A stretch of 64,000 nt of DNA from Blepharisma japonicum (GCA_949751835.1 CATKHK010000034.1:62001-126000); one strand, 5' to 3'. Counted from the first letter of the stretch, positions 42,926-53,566 are shown. The notes: a model not told the origin generated them from the sequence alone. Numbers and translations are program-made.

Positions 42926-44077
42926 TTAATCTGTGATTCTGCTATGACTTTCTTTCCATATCTCTGCAAGGATTTCTGTCATTTCTTTTTTATAGCTGAT
43001 CATATTCACACCAATTATTTTCGCAAGTGAGTTTTTGTCATTATAAAATTTTTCCATATCTTGCTTTAAAGTTTCATTTAAATCATCAATATCGACATCT
43101 GCATTAGAATTTTCGCTACGAATTCGGTTCCTTCGTTCTATAGCTTCAAATGCACCAAGTGTCAATTTATAGTAATCTTCTATTTCTTTACCAGATAAAG
43201 ATTTTATTTTATTATATGATAATCTTTGTGATTCTGCTATTTGCTGATGTGTAGATGCTAAAATTTTTAATTTTGCTGAAACATTTTCTTTTTCTATTTT
43301 GCTCATAGATTCATAAGCTTTGCTCATAACAAGGCTGGAACTGATCTCATTTTCTAAGCTTATTATAATTTTATTTGTATTTGCACGCAAATTTTCTTGC
43401 TGCATTAAAAGATTCTTTAGTTCAGTTCGATAGTAGTTAAAAGCAATATCTGCATCATTTTGCAAAATAATATGATCTCTTTGAACATAGGTAGAAATTA
43501 TCGATGAGAAAGAGCTACTAAAGTCAGTGATTTTGCTCATTCAACCCTTTGAAATCTGGCTTTCTCTTAATCTTATAGTAAAATTCAATTCATCATCTTT
43601 TATAAAGCTCAAAAAATCAATGCACCTCCCCAATATCTGATGATTTCCTATTCTCTGGATGAATTTTTCTAATCCATATCTCCGAAATTCATAAAACATC
43701 GGATCTTGATTAGTTCAATACCCAGTTATCCCTTCTTTATCAGGCAATGCTTGAATTATACATCCAGGATATTTAGATAATAGTTGATTCCTAAGCCATA
43801 CAAATTCATTATATCTCCTTTGTGACACTGCTTGATTTTCTACGTAAATCGGGTATGCATAATATGATTCCCTCCCATCCCTGCATTTCTGAGGCTCGCC
43901 GATAGAAATGCTTTTAAAATCCTGTGCAGGGCTAGTAGCTATATAAGTATCATGACAAATTGGGATTCCCATTTCTGATTCATTTAATAAATCTTGCCGC
44001 CCTCTCTGCACAAAGCTTATATTTGCATCAAGTTTTTCTTCTTCTAAAAATTCGATATCTTCTGACATACTGTCCAT
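42926..44077 (-). CDS. PX-domain sorting nexin, SNX-BAR-like (383 aa)
   Basis: The frame passes TGA-Trp codons (ITGYWTNQDP and SKGWMSK). The PX domain spans about residues 50-160, with the PI3P-binding basic motif RRYNEFVWLRNQL, the Pro loop QALPDKEG and YGLEKFIQRIGNH. Residues ~185-375 are long amphipathic helices of BAR type (FSSIISTYVQRDHII... KEMTEILAEIW). This is the layout of SNX4/SNX7/SNX30 and Vps5-type nexins that bind PtdIns3P on endosomes and tubulate membranes for retrieval. Confidence 0.88.
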
Positions 44078-44261
44078 GGCAATTAATTTTTTGAAAATTT
44101 GGGATTTATTAAACTTAGAAAATTTAATCTAAAGTTGTAGGGATCTTTGAATATTTACAAATATTTAAAGAGATTTATAAAAGAAGTTTAATAAATCTAG
44201 AGTATCCTAGAAATTCAATTTTTGTAGAAAATTAATGCTATAATCAGAAAAAATATTTAAG

Positions 44262-45315
44262 TTATAAATACTTTAGTTTAAATCGAAAACACTCATATAC
44301 AGCATCATCAACAGTTACTAGTAAATATACAATTTTTTTCTGAATCGGCGAAGTTTGATAGAATTTTAGCTTTATATTTCCTTGCTCTTTAGCTTTAATC
44401 TTAGTAGCTGGCTTAATAACTTGCATGATTTCAGTATCAGTTGAACTTAAAGCTAGTGAAAGTATTTTATCGCCTGTATTTTTATATGGAATACTTTTTG
44501 TGCTTGCTTTTCCAATTTTAATCGAAATATCGTAGCTTGCTAATAAATCACATGGAGGTTCAGGAGATGAGCTTGATCTACTGCTTGGCATTGATTCTGT
44601 GTTAGCTTCATCAGAGAGCTCTTCATTTACTTCTAACTCTCTTTGGTTATTCTCGTGAATGTTATCAAAATCACGAATAGCGAACTCAGAAGTAGTTGTA
44701 TTAGTTTTTCTATCACTTGTTTCTGAGTATGAATAGCTGAAGCTCTTATCATCTTCTAATGACTGATTTTTTTTGCTATCATTTTTTCATTCTTCATCAA
44801 TTAAATCAAAAGGAGTTTTATATTCAACATTTTCATTCTTCTTATAAGGAGTAATAAATTTCCCATATGAATCAATCTCTGCCAGAGATTTAAACGAAGG
44901 ACTATAATAAAGGCTTGAAAAATTAAACTCACTTTTATATCTGCCATTCTTTACATCAAGAATAGCATCTGATACCGCCTTCCTATTTGGTCATAAGCCA
45001 GTCCCCAATTTAGAAAATACACAAAATCCTTTATAATAAATCTCAAAACTACCAATTCTGGGGAATTCTGGGATAGTCCCATCCTTTTTAACACCCTGGT
45101 GAGCTGATCCTTTTCATAAGAGTGGATGAACTAATCCTTCAGGAATTTGATTTACAACGGTGATCAAGTTTAAATTGATACTTAAATGTGTAGAAATCAT
45201 ATTAGAAAGTTCTAAATATTTATCTTCATCATGGCTTGTGCATCATTTATGCAATCTGCAGTTGATGCTGCTATAAAAAATACCAATGCTCTATTATCAC
45301 TACATCTGTGTCCAT
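44262..45315 (-). CDS. SelW/Rdx thioredoxin-fold domain fused to an Ig-like C-terminal domain (345 aa), one 16-nt intron
   Basis: ATG at 45315 (MDTDVVIIEH), intron 45268-45283 (GTATTTTTTATAGCAG), then a frame with several TGA-Trp codons to TAA. Residues 1-130 match the selenoprotein W/Rdx family: EHCINC (Cys11, Cys14, the CxxC/CxxU redox site) and GSFEIYYKGFCVFSKLGTG (the conserved FEV...VFSKL block), then WPNRKAVSDAI. The usual Sec position is Cys (TGC). A Ser/Asp-rich linker follows, then residues ~255-345 form an Ig/ASH-like beta-sandwich (IPYKNTGDKILSLALSS, KEQGNIKLKFYQTS) resembling NPHP4 or MSP modules. Ciliary redox adaptor is one possibility. Only 18 bp separate its ATG from that of CBP20. 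Confidence 0.8.
45268..45283 (-). other. Intron, 16 nt, splitting a redox-Cys codon
   Basis: GTATTTTTTATAGCAG, phase 2, between TG and C of the Cys11 codon; restores the SelW CxxC start. Confidence 0.8.
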
Positions 45316-45333
45316 TTTCCTTATAATATCAAA

Positions 45334-45807
45334 ATGGCTGCATTCTTATACGAAGACCCAAACCCAACATCAGAGTACATCGATCGGCAGCAAGGATACT
45401 CCCAAGACGAATATCGCGAAAAGCTTAGATTATCATCTACTCTTTACATTGGCAATTTATCGCAATACACCAAAGAAGAGCAGATCCATGAGCTTTTCTC
45501 ATATTGTGGGAAGGTCAAAAAAATCATCATGGGGCTTGACAGATACAAAAAGACGCCTTGCGGATTTTGTTTTGTGGAGTATTTCACACATGATGATGCT
45601 GCGATTGCCGTGGATTGCTTATCAGGAAGTAACCTTGAAAATCAAACAATAAGGGTGGATTGGGACATTGGCTTTAAAGAAGGCAGACAATTTGGCAGAG
45701 GAAGAGGTGGCGGGCAAAAGAGAGACTCAGTCAAAAACGAATTCGAAAGAGAAAGAAGCCCTGACAGAAATGAAGAAGACGTTGGTTCAAAGCGCAAAAG
45801 AAATTAA
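45334..45807 (+). CDS. NCBP2: Nuclear cap-binding protein subunit 2 (CBP20), 157 aa
   Basis: Near-diagnostic RRM: STLYIGNLSQYTKEEQIHEL, KKIIMGLDRYKKTPCGFCFV and VDWDIGFKEGRQFGRGRGGG all match CBP20, including the cap-stacking Tyr region before the RRM and the RGRGGGQ tail. It binds the m7G cap of nascent RNA with CBP80. Length equals the animal protein (156). The start MAAFLYEDPN is supported by family length; the upstream extension in frame would overlap the divergent gene. Confidence 0.96.
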   Translation: MAAFLYEDPNPTSEYIDRQQGYSQDEYREKLRLSSTLYIGNLSQYTKEEQIHELFSYCGKVKKIIMGLDRYKKTPCGFCFVEYFTHDDAAIAVDCLSGSNLENQTIRVDWDIGFKEGRQFGRGRGGGQKRDSVKNEFERERSPDRNEEDVGSKRKRN

Positions 45808-45866
45808 TAAATTTGTCATTAAATTTATAAATGGGAGAATTAAACCATAAGCAACGAGAATTTTGA

Positions 45867-48800
45867 ATGCCTGATAATTCAGCAAAAACCTGTCACAAGT
45901 GCGATAAAGTTTTTAATACTTTTAGAAGGAGACATCACTGTAGATATTGCGGGTTGATATTTTGTTCAAATTGCACAGAAAAGAGTTATGAGCTGCCTAA
46001 TGGAAAAATTATTCTGAGAATTTGCAAAGATTGTTTAGAGTTATTAAATTCCTCACAACAAAATACGTTGGTTGGAAATATAGAAAAATATCCCATGTCT
46101 TCTATTGATGGAACTTCTGATACCCCTTCTATTACAACGATTGAGAAAGAAGATATTCTACCAAGAGAAGTTGAAATATTAGATGGCGCTGAAGAAAGAA
46201 GCAGAGAAATATGAATTGACCCAGCCCAGGATGAACAGAAGGATATAAGAATTGTGGAACTTCTAGATGAAATAAATGGAAAAAGTAGAGATGACTTTGA
46301 AATTTATGCTCAAGAGTTTTTAAGGATAAGAGCAATAAAGCTACTTGAAAACACTGGAGTTGATAAAAACTGGTTTGAATTAATCATAAAATTTGTAAGA
46401 GAAATCGTTGGAAATGTCTGCTCATCTGCCCAATATAGGCATGATAGTATGGACATAAATAATTATCTCAGAATTATTAACGTAGAAAATTCTGACAATA
46501 GTTTGAGCGAATATGTGAATGGCATTGTTTTAAATAAAAATATTGCACATAAAAGAATGCCAAGAGAAATAAAACACCCAAGAATTTTACTATTACAAGG
46601 AGCTACTGATTCGTTTTTTACAGAGAAGAGAATTGTCTCAATGGATAATTTAATAGACCAGGAAGGAGATTTAACGAAAATCTTAATCAAAAAAATTGAA
46701 AAAATCAGCCCAACAGTGATAGTATCTGAAAAAGGTCTATCTCAGCCAATCATAAATGAGCTTTCAAAAATGGGGATATCGACGATTATTAATGTAAAAA
46801 TGAAAATTTTAACTATGCTTGCAAGGGTAGCTCAAGGCCAAATCCTAACATCTGTAGACCAAATTTCTCACTTGGTGAAGTATTTAGCTGAATGTGAAGA
46901 ATTTTTCCAAAAAAATATTGGACAGTCCACTTATTTATATTTTAAAGGCTCCGCAGATAATTCATTAGGGGCCACAATTATTTTATCTGGGCCTGATAAA
47001 CCTGAGCTTAAAAAAGTAGCGAGTTTAATAAGGCAGCTCAGTCTGGAATACCGTAATGTAAGACTAGAAAAAAGAGCTTTTACGCAATGCAGGCTTGAAA
47101 ACTACCCTGATATTTTTTTGAATTTTTTTAAAGAGTCAACTACCTACAAATATCTTGTTGTCTGTGGACATAATATGTGCATAAAGCCGAAAAGCATGGC
47201 CATCGATTTTTATAAAGAAAATGATATACCCTTGGGAGAATTTATTATTTCCACTATCAAAAAATCAAATGAACGGTGCGAATGTGGTAGAATCTGAGGC
47301 GTCCATTCTTTTTACTATTTAAAATCAGGAGGCAGAATCAAAATTCGGCTTGGAAAATCGACTTGCCCAATAAGAGACATTGTAGTTAGTAAAGAATGCA
47401 AAGCATGTGGAAAAACTGACGAAAAATCAGAAATTTTAAGCAAAGCAACCTGAGAGTATTCTTTTAATAAGTTCATTGACAATTTTTTTGTTAAAAAAGA
47501 CCTGTTTCATGACCATAGAAGCTGCAGACATGATTATTATAAATTTGCGAGATTTCAATTCCACGCATTTGGAATCAGAGTCACTATTCAATGGGAAGAA
47601 AACCCGATATTTGATTTAGTTACGTCTAGAAACAAAGATATGGGAAGATATTATACTTCTCTATTGAATAAGACTTATAATGAAATGAAAATGGCAGCAA
47701 AAGATGTGCTCGATGATATGATAAGCAGCTGCAAAGACATGTCAAGAGTCATAAGTTCGTTGTTTTCTGAAGAAGAATCCAAAGATACCCAACACAAATG
47801 AGAAAAATTACGTCAAGAAATTGTGTATGATATTGATTTGTTATCATCTCTTGTAGAAAAGCTGCAAAATATAGACATTTCTGAATTCTCTAATATTTTA
47901 CAGTTAGAAACATATAGAAGAGCTTTATTTTTCCAATTATGCTCCACAAAGGTAAATATTGAAAATATTGCAAATAATGTACGAAGAGTGAAATCAGGAG
48001 AGAATGTGACAATAAATGAAATTTCTTCAAATTTAAATTCTTTCTTTGAAACACAAAATGAATTAGCTGAGACTGCTTCTTTTAATGAGCTTTCTACAAT
48101 AATTCATGACTCTTTTGCTATAAAAAAGGTGAATTTATCGAATAAAGATGATGAGTTAATACAGTCATCGCATTTTCTTTATATGCAAAGAGGGTGTTTA
48201 ACACTTCCACTTCTAAAGGATTCTATTTGTGTGCCGGTAGATGAGCAAGATTCTTTGTCAATAATAGCTTATACGCTGTCTTCAGAAAAGTATCAGGATT
48301 TCATAATGTCAAATTTAAATCCACAGCTTGATAAAAATAACCAAATTGAGGCATCTTTATTATCAGGCAGTGAAGACCATTTTGAGTTTCTAATTTCTAC
48401 ATATGATGATGACGCATTCAATGAACTTGCTCATAAAGATGACATGAGAAGATTATATGGGCCTCATTTGACTATAAAAGTTCAAATATGCTTTCCATTT
48501 CAGTTTAATGCTTGTCGGCTATTTGTTTGTGGATCTGCTGAAGAATTTTTAATGTCGATTTATGCTTCACAAAATAATCAAATGCAGCTTGGAAAAAGTG
48601 GGGCGACTTTTAGAACTTCTCATGATGGGAAATATATATTGAAAATTGTAGACGAAAAAGAATTTCACATGTTTATTGATTTAGCACCTAATTATTTCAG
48701 GCATGTCTGCAAAAGTTTTTTTCATAGCATGCCATCCTTACTCGTAAGAACATTAGGAGCTTTCAGGATTTACATAAAAAACCAAGGCACTGGAAGATCT

Positions 48801-49265
48801 CGAGTAGAATGTGCATTATTATATGAAAATGTTGGTTTCAACATGCCAGAAAAATGCTTCACCTACGATTTAAAAGGAACTGCCAATTCTCGAAGAAAAG
48901 TAAGATCAGGTGAAAAACGCACAAAAATGGACATTAATTTTCTAGACGATTTTTTCGGAGTTCCCATCAATATTTCTCCTGAATCCAAACGAATTTTTGA
49001 CGCTGCTATATGGAACGATTCCCTTTTCTTATCAAAACAAAATATCGTTGATTATTCCTTACTTATTATAGTATCTCTAGAGCAACGGAAACTGGCAGCA
49101 GGGATTATTGATTATGTAGAGCAATATACCTTTGAAAGAGTGATTGAAAGCAATTATAAAAAAGTTGTAGGTGCTGAATTGCCTACAATTACACATCCAA
49201 ATACATATAAAGAACGATTTCGTAGCCAAATACTGCAGACTTATTTTATTTCGATTGAAGAATAA
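45867..49265 (+). CDS. FAB1: FAB1/PIKfyve 1-phosphatidylinositol-3-phosphate 5-kinase (1132 aa)
   Basis: One frame with scattered TGA-Trp. Domains in order: FYVE finger at ~8-58 (CHKCDKVF, RRRHHCRYCG, RICKDC); GroEL/Cpn60-like domain at ~225-400 (ILLLQGATDSFF, SPTVIVSEKGLSQ); Cys-rich linker (~455-560); PIP kinase domain at ~830-1130 with GKSGATFRTSHDGKYILK (ATP Lys), YDLKGTANSR and NIVDYSLLI. It makes PI(3,5)P2 from PI3P on endolysosomes. At 1132 aa it is about half the length of yeast or human enzymes; the DEP region is absent and linkers are short. The FYVE lacks the usual WxxD. It converges on a Rab-like gene with 16 bp between stops. Confidence 0.95.
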
Positions 49266-49281
49266 ATTAAAAATTGTTTAG

Positions 49282-49927
49282 TTAACAGCAAAAGCAGTTG
49301 TGTTTTCTAGGGTGTAAAGTTTTAAGCGGTCTAATTATCTGTAAGGGAAGACCGTTGCAGGTGTTAATTTTTGAATAGTTTTGGCCAATTTTTTGAAAAA
49401 TTGACTCAATTCCGAACTGGGTTTCTTCTATTTTATTTTTCTTTCAAATGGCTGAAGTTTCAAAATATTCACAGTTTTTAGGTTTCGCCCATTCGTTTAT
49501 TTCTCCTTCTGAAACTTCTCTCTCTAAATCTGCTTTATTTCCTAATAAATAGCTTGTAAAATTTTCTTCTGAGTTTTCTTTTAATAAATTATATCATCTG
49601 CCAAGCTCTTCAAAACTTTTTCTCGATGATAAATCAAACACAAGTAAACAAAAATCAGGCCTTTTAAATAGTCTAAATTACTAATACGGGATAGTAATAT
49701 CTTTATATTTTTCATTCCCTGACATATCTCAGATTTGAAAACAAATAGTTTTCTCGTTATTCATTTTTACCCGAAAAGGTGTATACTCTAGTCCTATTGT
49801 TGGAAAAATATCTTCATTACCAGTTAATTTGTGAATAAGCGCAGTCTTCCCCACCCCAGAAGCTCCGATAATGATGACTTTTGTAATAATTACTTTTTAT
49901 ATTTGTGCATTCAGAATTAGCTTCCAT
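49282..49927 (-). CDS. Rab-like small GTPase (204 aa), two introns
   Basis: Assembled across introns 49878-49893 (GTAATTATTACAAAAG) and 49673-49687 (GTATTAGTAATTTAG) plus TGA-Trp codons. Motifs: P-loop GASGVGKTA, switch-I PTIGLEYTPF, G3 WDMSGNEKY, G4 GNKADL, G5 ETSA, and a double-cysteine-type C-terminus NCFCC for geranylgeranylation. The G3 motif normally reads WDTAGQE; here the catalytic Gln is Asn, so GTP hydrolysis may be slow or GAP-dependent. It belongs to the Ras superfamily, nearest to Rab. Position next to FAB1 is suggestive but not evidence of a link. Confidence 0.85.
49673..49687 (-). other. Intron, 15 nt
   Basis: GTATTAGTAATTTAG, phase 2, removes in-frame stop and restores ITIPLFKRPDFCLLVFDL. 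Confidence 0.85.
49878..49893 (-). other. Intron, 16 nt
   Basis: GTAATTATTACAAAAG, phase 1, just before the P-loop of the GTPase. Confidence 0.85.
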
Positions 49928-50049
49928 TTAAAATTTTATAAGGCTTTTTTTCAATTTTTGGCATGAGAGATTTATTTTGATATTTTTACTTTTTTCTTAC
50001 GGTTAACGCATTTTAATTATTTTTTCTGTGCATTTATTATTAATGGACT

Positions 50050-52068
50050 TTACCTACAGATTAAGCACTTCATTGACCTGATTTGAGCCATTATGACCTG
50101 CTTATCATCATCTTCTACGTCAAATTCAATAAGAGTGTCTTCAAATAATTTGATGTATAATGAAAAATTGCTTTCACTAATACCTAAAGTTGTATGAGAA
50201 GACCTTACATGTCTTCGAAATTCAAGTGTGGCACATCCATTGAAAATTTTGAACATTCCACTTATTATCATTTTTAGGTTCGAGTTCTTGAAATAGGCAT
50301 TTAACGATTCAAATGACATGACTTTTTTATATAAAGATGATATAAATTGATTTCAAAATTCGCTACCACCATACTTTCCAACGAGGTTATGGCTTTTTAC
50401 TTTTAATAATTCTGTGTTCATTTTCATTTCGTCTAGATGATTAATTCCTTCGGAAATTAATTTGCGTGTGTGGTGAAGCACTTTGTCAGAAAATACAGCA
50501 TTTGTTGGAGTTTCTGAATTTAAGAGAGCACTTTTTGGAGTTTCTAACTTCAAGAGAGCACTTTTTGGAGTTTCTGACTTTAAGAGAGGTGAACTTTCAG
50601 TTGTACTTGTCTCTGGTCTATTCTGAGATGAAAAAAATGAGTAATTTTCAAGCTGATATCTGATTTGATAGGCTTTTATGCTTTGCTCTTTGAAATCTAC
50701 ATCTTTTAGGTAGTTCAAAGGTTTTAAATTTACAATCTGCTCAAATTTTTCATTAACCTTTTGGCATCTTTCAAGTATTTCTTTTTCTGTGCAGTTTCCA
50801 ATAACTTGAGTTGGCTTATGGCTTCTCCTTATTCGAAAAGGTAACTTACTTTTATCATCAACTACTACTGAGTGGCGCTTTTCTAGCTCTGAATGTGTGT
50901 CTATCTCAGGTGAATCCATCTTATGTTCATAAGATTTTAATACAACAAAAGATTTGCTCCTTCTCTTTTGTGACCTTTCTTCACATTTTTTCAAATTAAT
51001 GATCTCTGCTGGGATTTTAGCATTTAAGCTTACTTCTTTACAATTAAGAAACACTCATTTATTGTCTTTATCATTCATGAACTCAAAAATAGCGCCTTTT
51101 AGTTCTTCTTCTTTAAATACATGAGCATTTAAAAAGCTGATGATTTCATTAATCATTGTTTCTATTTCAGGGACTTTGTTTTTATTTTCTATTACGACAA
51201 AGCTCTCTGGATTATTTATATTGACAATATCTTTTCTCTTTTGGTCAAATTTAAACATAAGAAGTGATGGATCGTCTGATCTGGATTTTTTAAGCGATAA
51301 ATTTGAGTCGTCTAGATTTGGCTCAGTTAGAGTTGATGCTAATTTTGGTCTTTCCTTTATAGTAGACATTGAAGGGGTATTAACTTTAAATGGGTTATTC
51401 ATAGAGGAAGATGTTTTGAAAATCATCTTAGTGTATCTGAAATCTATAGAAACTGTTTTTTTCTTTTTAAATGACACTGCAGGACAAGTAGATCTTTTAT
51501 TAATCTCTCTTGATCTTATAATTCGCTTATCACAGCTTATGACGTTATAATACTTCGTTTTCATTCCTGCTCTTCACAAGACTCGTGTAATAGAAGCAGG
51601 TGCTGACATGCATTCGATGTAGCATTGAATCATTCCAGAAGAATCTTTTGTTGATTTCCAAAACTCTTCTGCAGTTTCTTGGGATTGAAAAACAATCGAT
51701 TCTCTGTAAAGGGATTTGTATAAGTATATATGAATTTCTGGATTTTGGTGTTTTTGACTGGAAGTGAAAAATTCACTATGGCTGCATGTTCTGCAGTGGA
51801 GAATTCCATTGCTTTTAGTTCGGAGCAAGAAAGGATGTGGCGAGTCTTCAGTCTTAACGAGTGTTGTGGGTATATTTACATTGAAAGCCCCTGAATTTGA
51901 ATATAAGACAAAATAGCTATAAATATTGAGTGGTTTTCCATTGAATAATTTTGGAAGAGAATTCGGCCCTTTCTTTGAATTATCAATGGATTTTGGGGTA
52001 AAATTAGTTACACTACTTCTGCTATGTGCAATTGGGCTGGATTCTATGAGAAACTTAGTCTCTTCCAT
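50050..52068 (-). CDS. Long protein with C-terminal truncated-haemoglobin-like domain (672 aa)
   Basis: One frame through several TGA-Trp codons. Residues ~1-560 are mostly Ser/Lys/Glu-rich with no recognised domain and include three 10-residue repeats (ETPKSALLK type, about 495-525). Residues ~562-668 fit a truncated globin: LVGKYGGSEFWNQFISSLYK at the start (compare LYEKIGG---), NAYFKNSNL, FKIFNGC, HVRSSHTTLGISESNF with His625 at the proximal haem ligand position, and a final helix with VIMAQIRSMK. Truncated globins bind O2/NO; ciliates have small stand-alone ones. A globin on a ~560-residue extension would be unusual, perhaps a gas sensor. Confidence 0.8.
50495..50584 (-). repeat. Three 30-bp tandem repeats inside the globin-fusion gene
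   Basis: Units 50495-50524, 50525-50554 and 50555-50584; the last two differ at three of 30 positions, the first is more diverged. They keep frame, encoding 10-residue copies around ETPKSALL. Confidence 0.85.
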
Positions 52069-52418
52069 TAATATTTTCTAAATATTAAATAAGCCTAAAA
52101 GATGGCAATGATAAGAATCCTAATTATTTTAAATATCTAGGAGCCTTTGCTATGAAACTAAGTAGCTATTATAATTCTAAAAATGATTAAATATTCTTTT
52201 ATAGTTATATAAATTACTATTTTAATAATTCATCGCTTTATCTCGGATAAAAGTCATTTATTAAAAATAAATTAAATGCTGCTGTATAATTATATGTTTT
52301 ATTAAATTGTTGAAATTTATAATGTAAATGCATTTATTAATTTATAAGCCATATTTATTAGCATTCTGATATATAATATCCTAAATATTAATCCCATTAA
52401 ATTATCCATCAAATAATA
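52069..52418. other. Divergent intergenic spacer
   Basis: 350 bp AT-rich spacer between the globin-fusion gene and the secreted-protein gene; nothing recognised. Confidence 0.55.
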
Positions 52419-53198
52419 ATGCTATTCATATTTTTCTTATTTGGAATCATCTATGGGAATATTTTTAATTTGGACTTATCAGTTCATGCTTGGATAAGTT
52501 TAGAGCAAGAAATTTATCTAGAGATCACACCAGACATTGCAAACGGCTATGCATGAATTGTTACAGAATCAAGTTCAGAAGAATTAATGATAAAAGAAGA
52601 GTCTGATATGATTTTAAGTACACTATTAAATATCCCTATAATGACTCAAGTATTTTCTGTTTCTTGCACAGAAAAATGCAAAAATGGAGATACAGTGCAA
52701 CTGTCGCTTGCCTTGGTTGGCTCTGACAGCTTGCCCATAGAAACTCGTGAAATTTTTATTCAAATTTCAAATCAACGAATGTTTTTAACCAAGCAAGTGG
52801 CGGTTTCTTATAGTGATTCAAATAATATCAATTTTATTCATTTGTTTATTGCAAATGGACATATAAGAGAAATTATTAAAATAAATGACAAATGAATTGA
52901 TGGAAAACTCAATGTTAAAGGCAATGATATATCGGCAATTTCTTATTCTGGAGATTTTGGAACTGTAATAAAAGCTTATATTTCTGATGGTCATCAAGTC
53001 ACTGAATGAGTATATATAGGAAATGAATGGAAAAGAGGCAATTTTGCGTATTCTGGTATAAGTTCTTCTGTTCTAAGTTGGAATGATAAAACTAACAATG
53101 AATTTCGTGCATATTTATTCATTACACAACATGATAATAATGTGGTTGAGTTCATGTGGGATGGAAAAAAGTGGATTTTTGGTGAAATTATTATGTAA
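52419..53198 (+). CDS. Secreted protein with chagasin-like and lectin-like repeat regions (259 aa)
   Basis: ATG MLFIFFLFGIIYGNIF is a signal peptide. TGA is Trp in GYAWIV, NDKWIDG and TEWVYIG. Residues ~18-120 resemble the chagasin cysteine-protease-inhibitor fold: strand YLEITPDIANGYAW corresponds to the NPTTGYxW loop of that family. Residues ~130-259 repeat a pattern of short strands with W and G (IHLFIANGHIREIIKI-DKWIDG, IKAYISDGHQVTEW-EWKRG, AYLFITQHDNNVVEF-KKWIFG), like blades of fucose-specific lectin propellers. Both calls are by pattern only. It may be an exported or extrusome/feeding-vacuole protein. Confidence 0.75.
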
Positions 53199-53566
53199 AT
53201 AGAAATAATTAAATTGATATGAGGTCTTATAGAATCTAAATATAAATTTATTAATTAATGGATTATATATAGATATTTCAGATCTTGTAATAGTTTTCAA
53301 TAATTGTGATAGATTTTTTTTGCCAAAGCCTTTCTTTAGATAATCTCCTTTTAATAACAAACAAAAAAAGCTTTTAATATGCTTAAATCACTTAATAGTC
53401 TTTAATAAATTTGCATCAAATTATTCCATTTATAATTTATATTTGTTATGTTTAAAACTATGGAATCCTGGATAAAGGTGTAAAATAGCTGCAAAATTTT
53501 ATAAAAGGGTCAAAATAAATTAATTATCTTAAGATAATTTATTAATTCTAAACCTTGGTGAAAAAT
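53199..53566. other. Intergenic spacer
   Basis: 368 bp same-strand AT-rich spacer; nothing recognised. Confidence 0.55.

Noticed and set aside
45268-45310. Selenocysteine UGA in the SelW-like gene
   Set aside because: The equivalent position is TGC (Cys14), and UGA is Trp in this genome.
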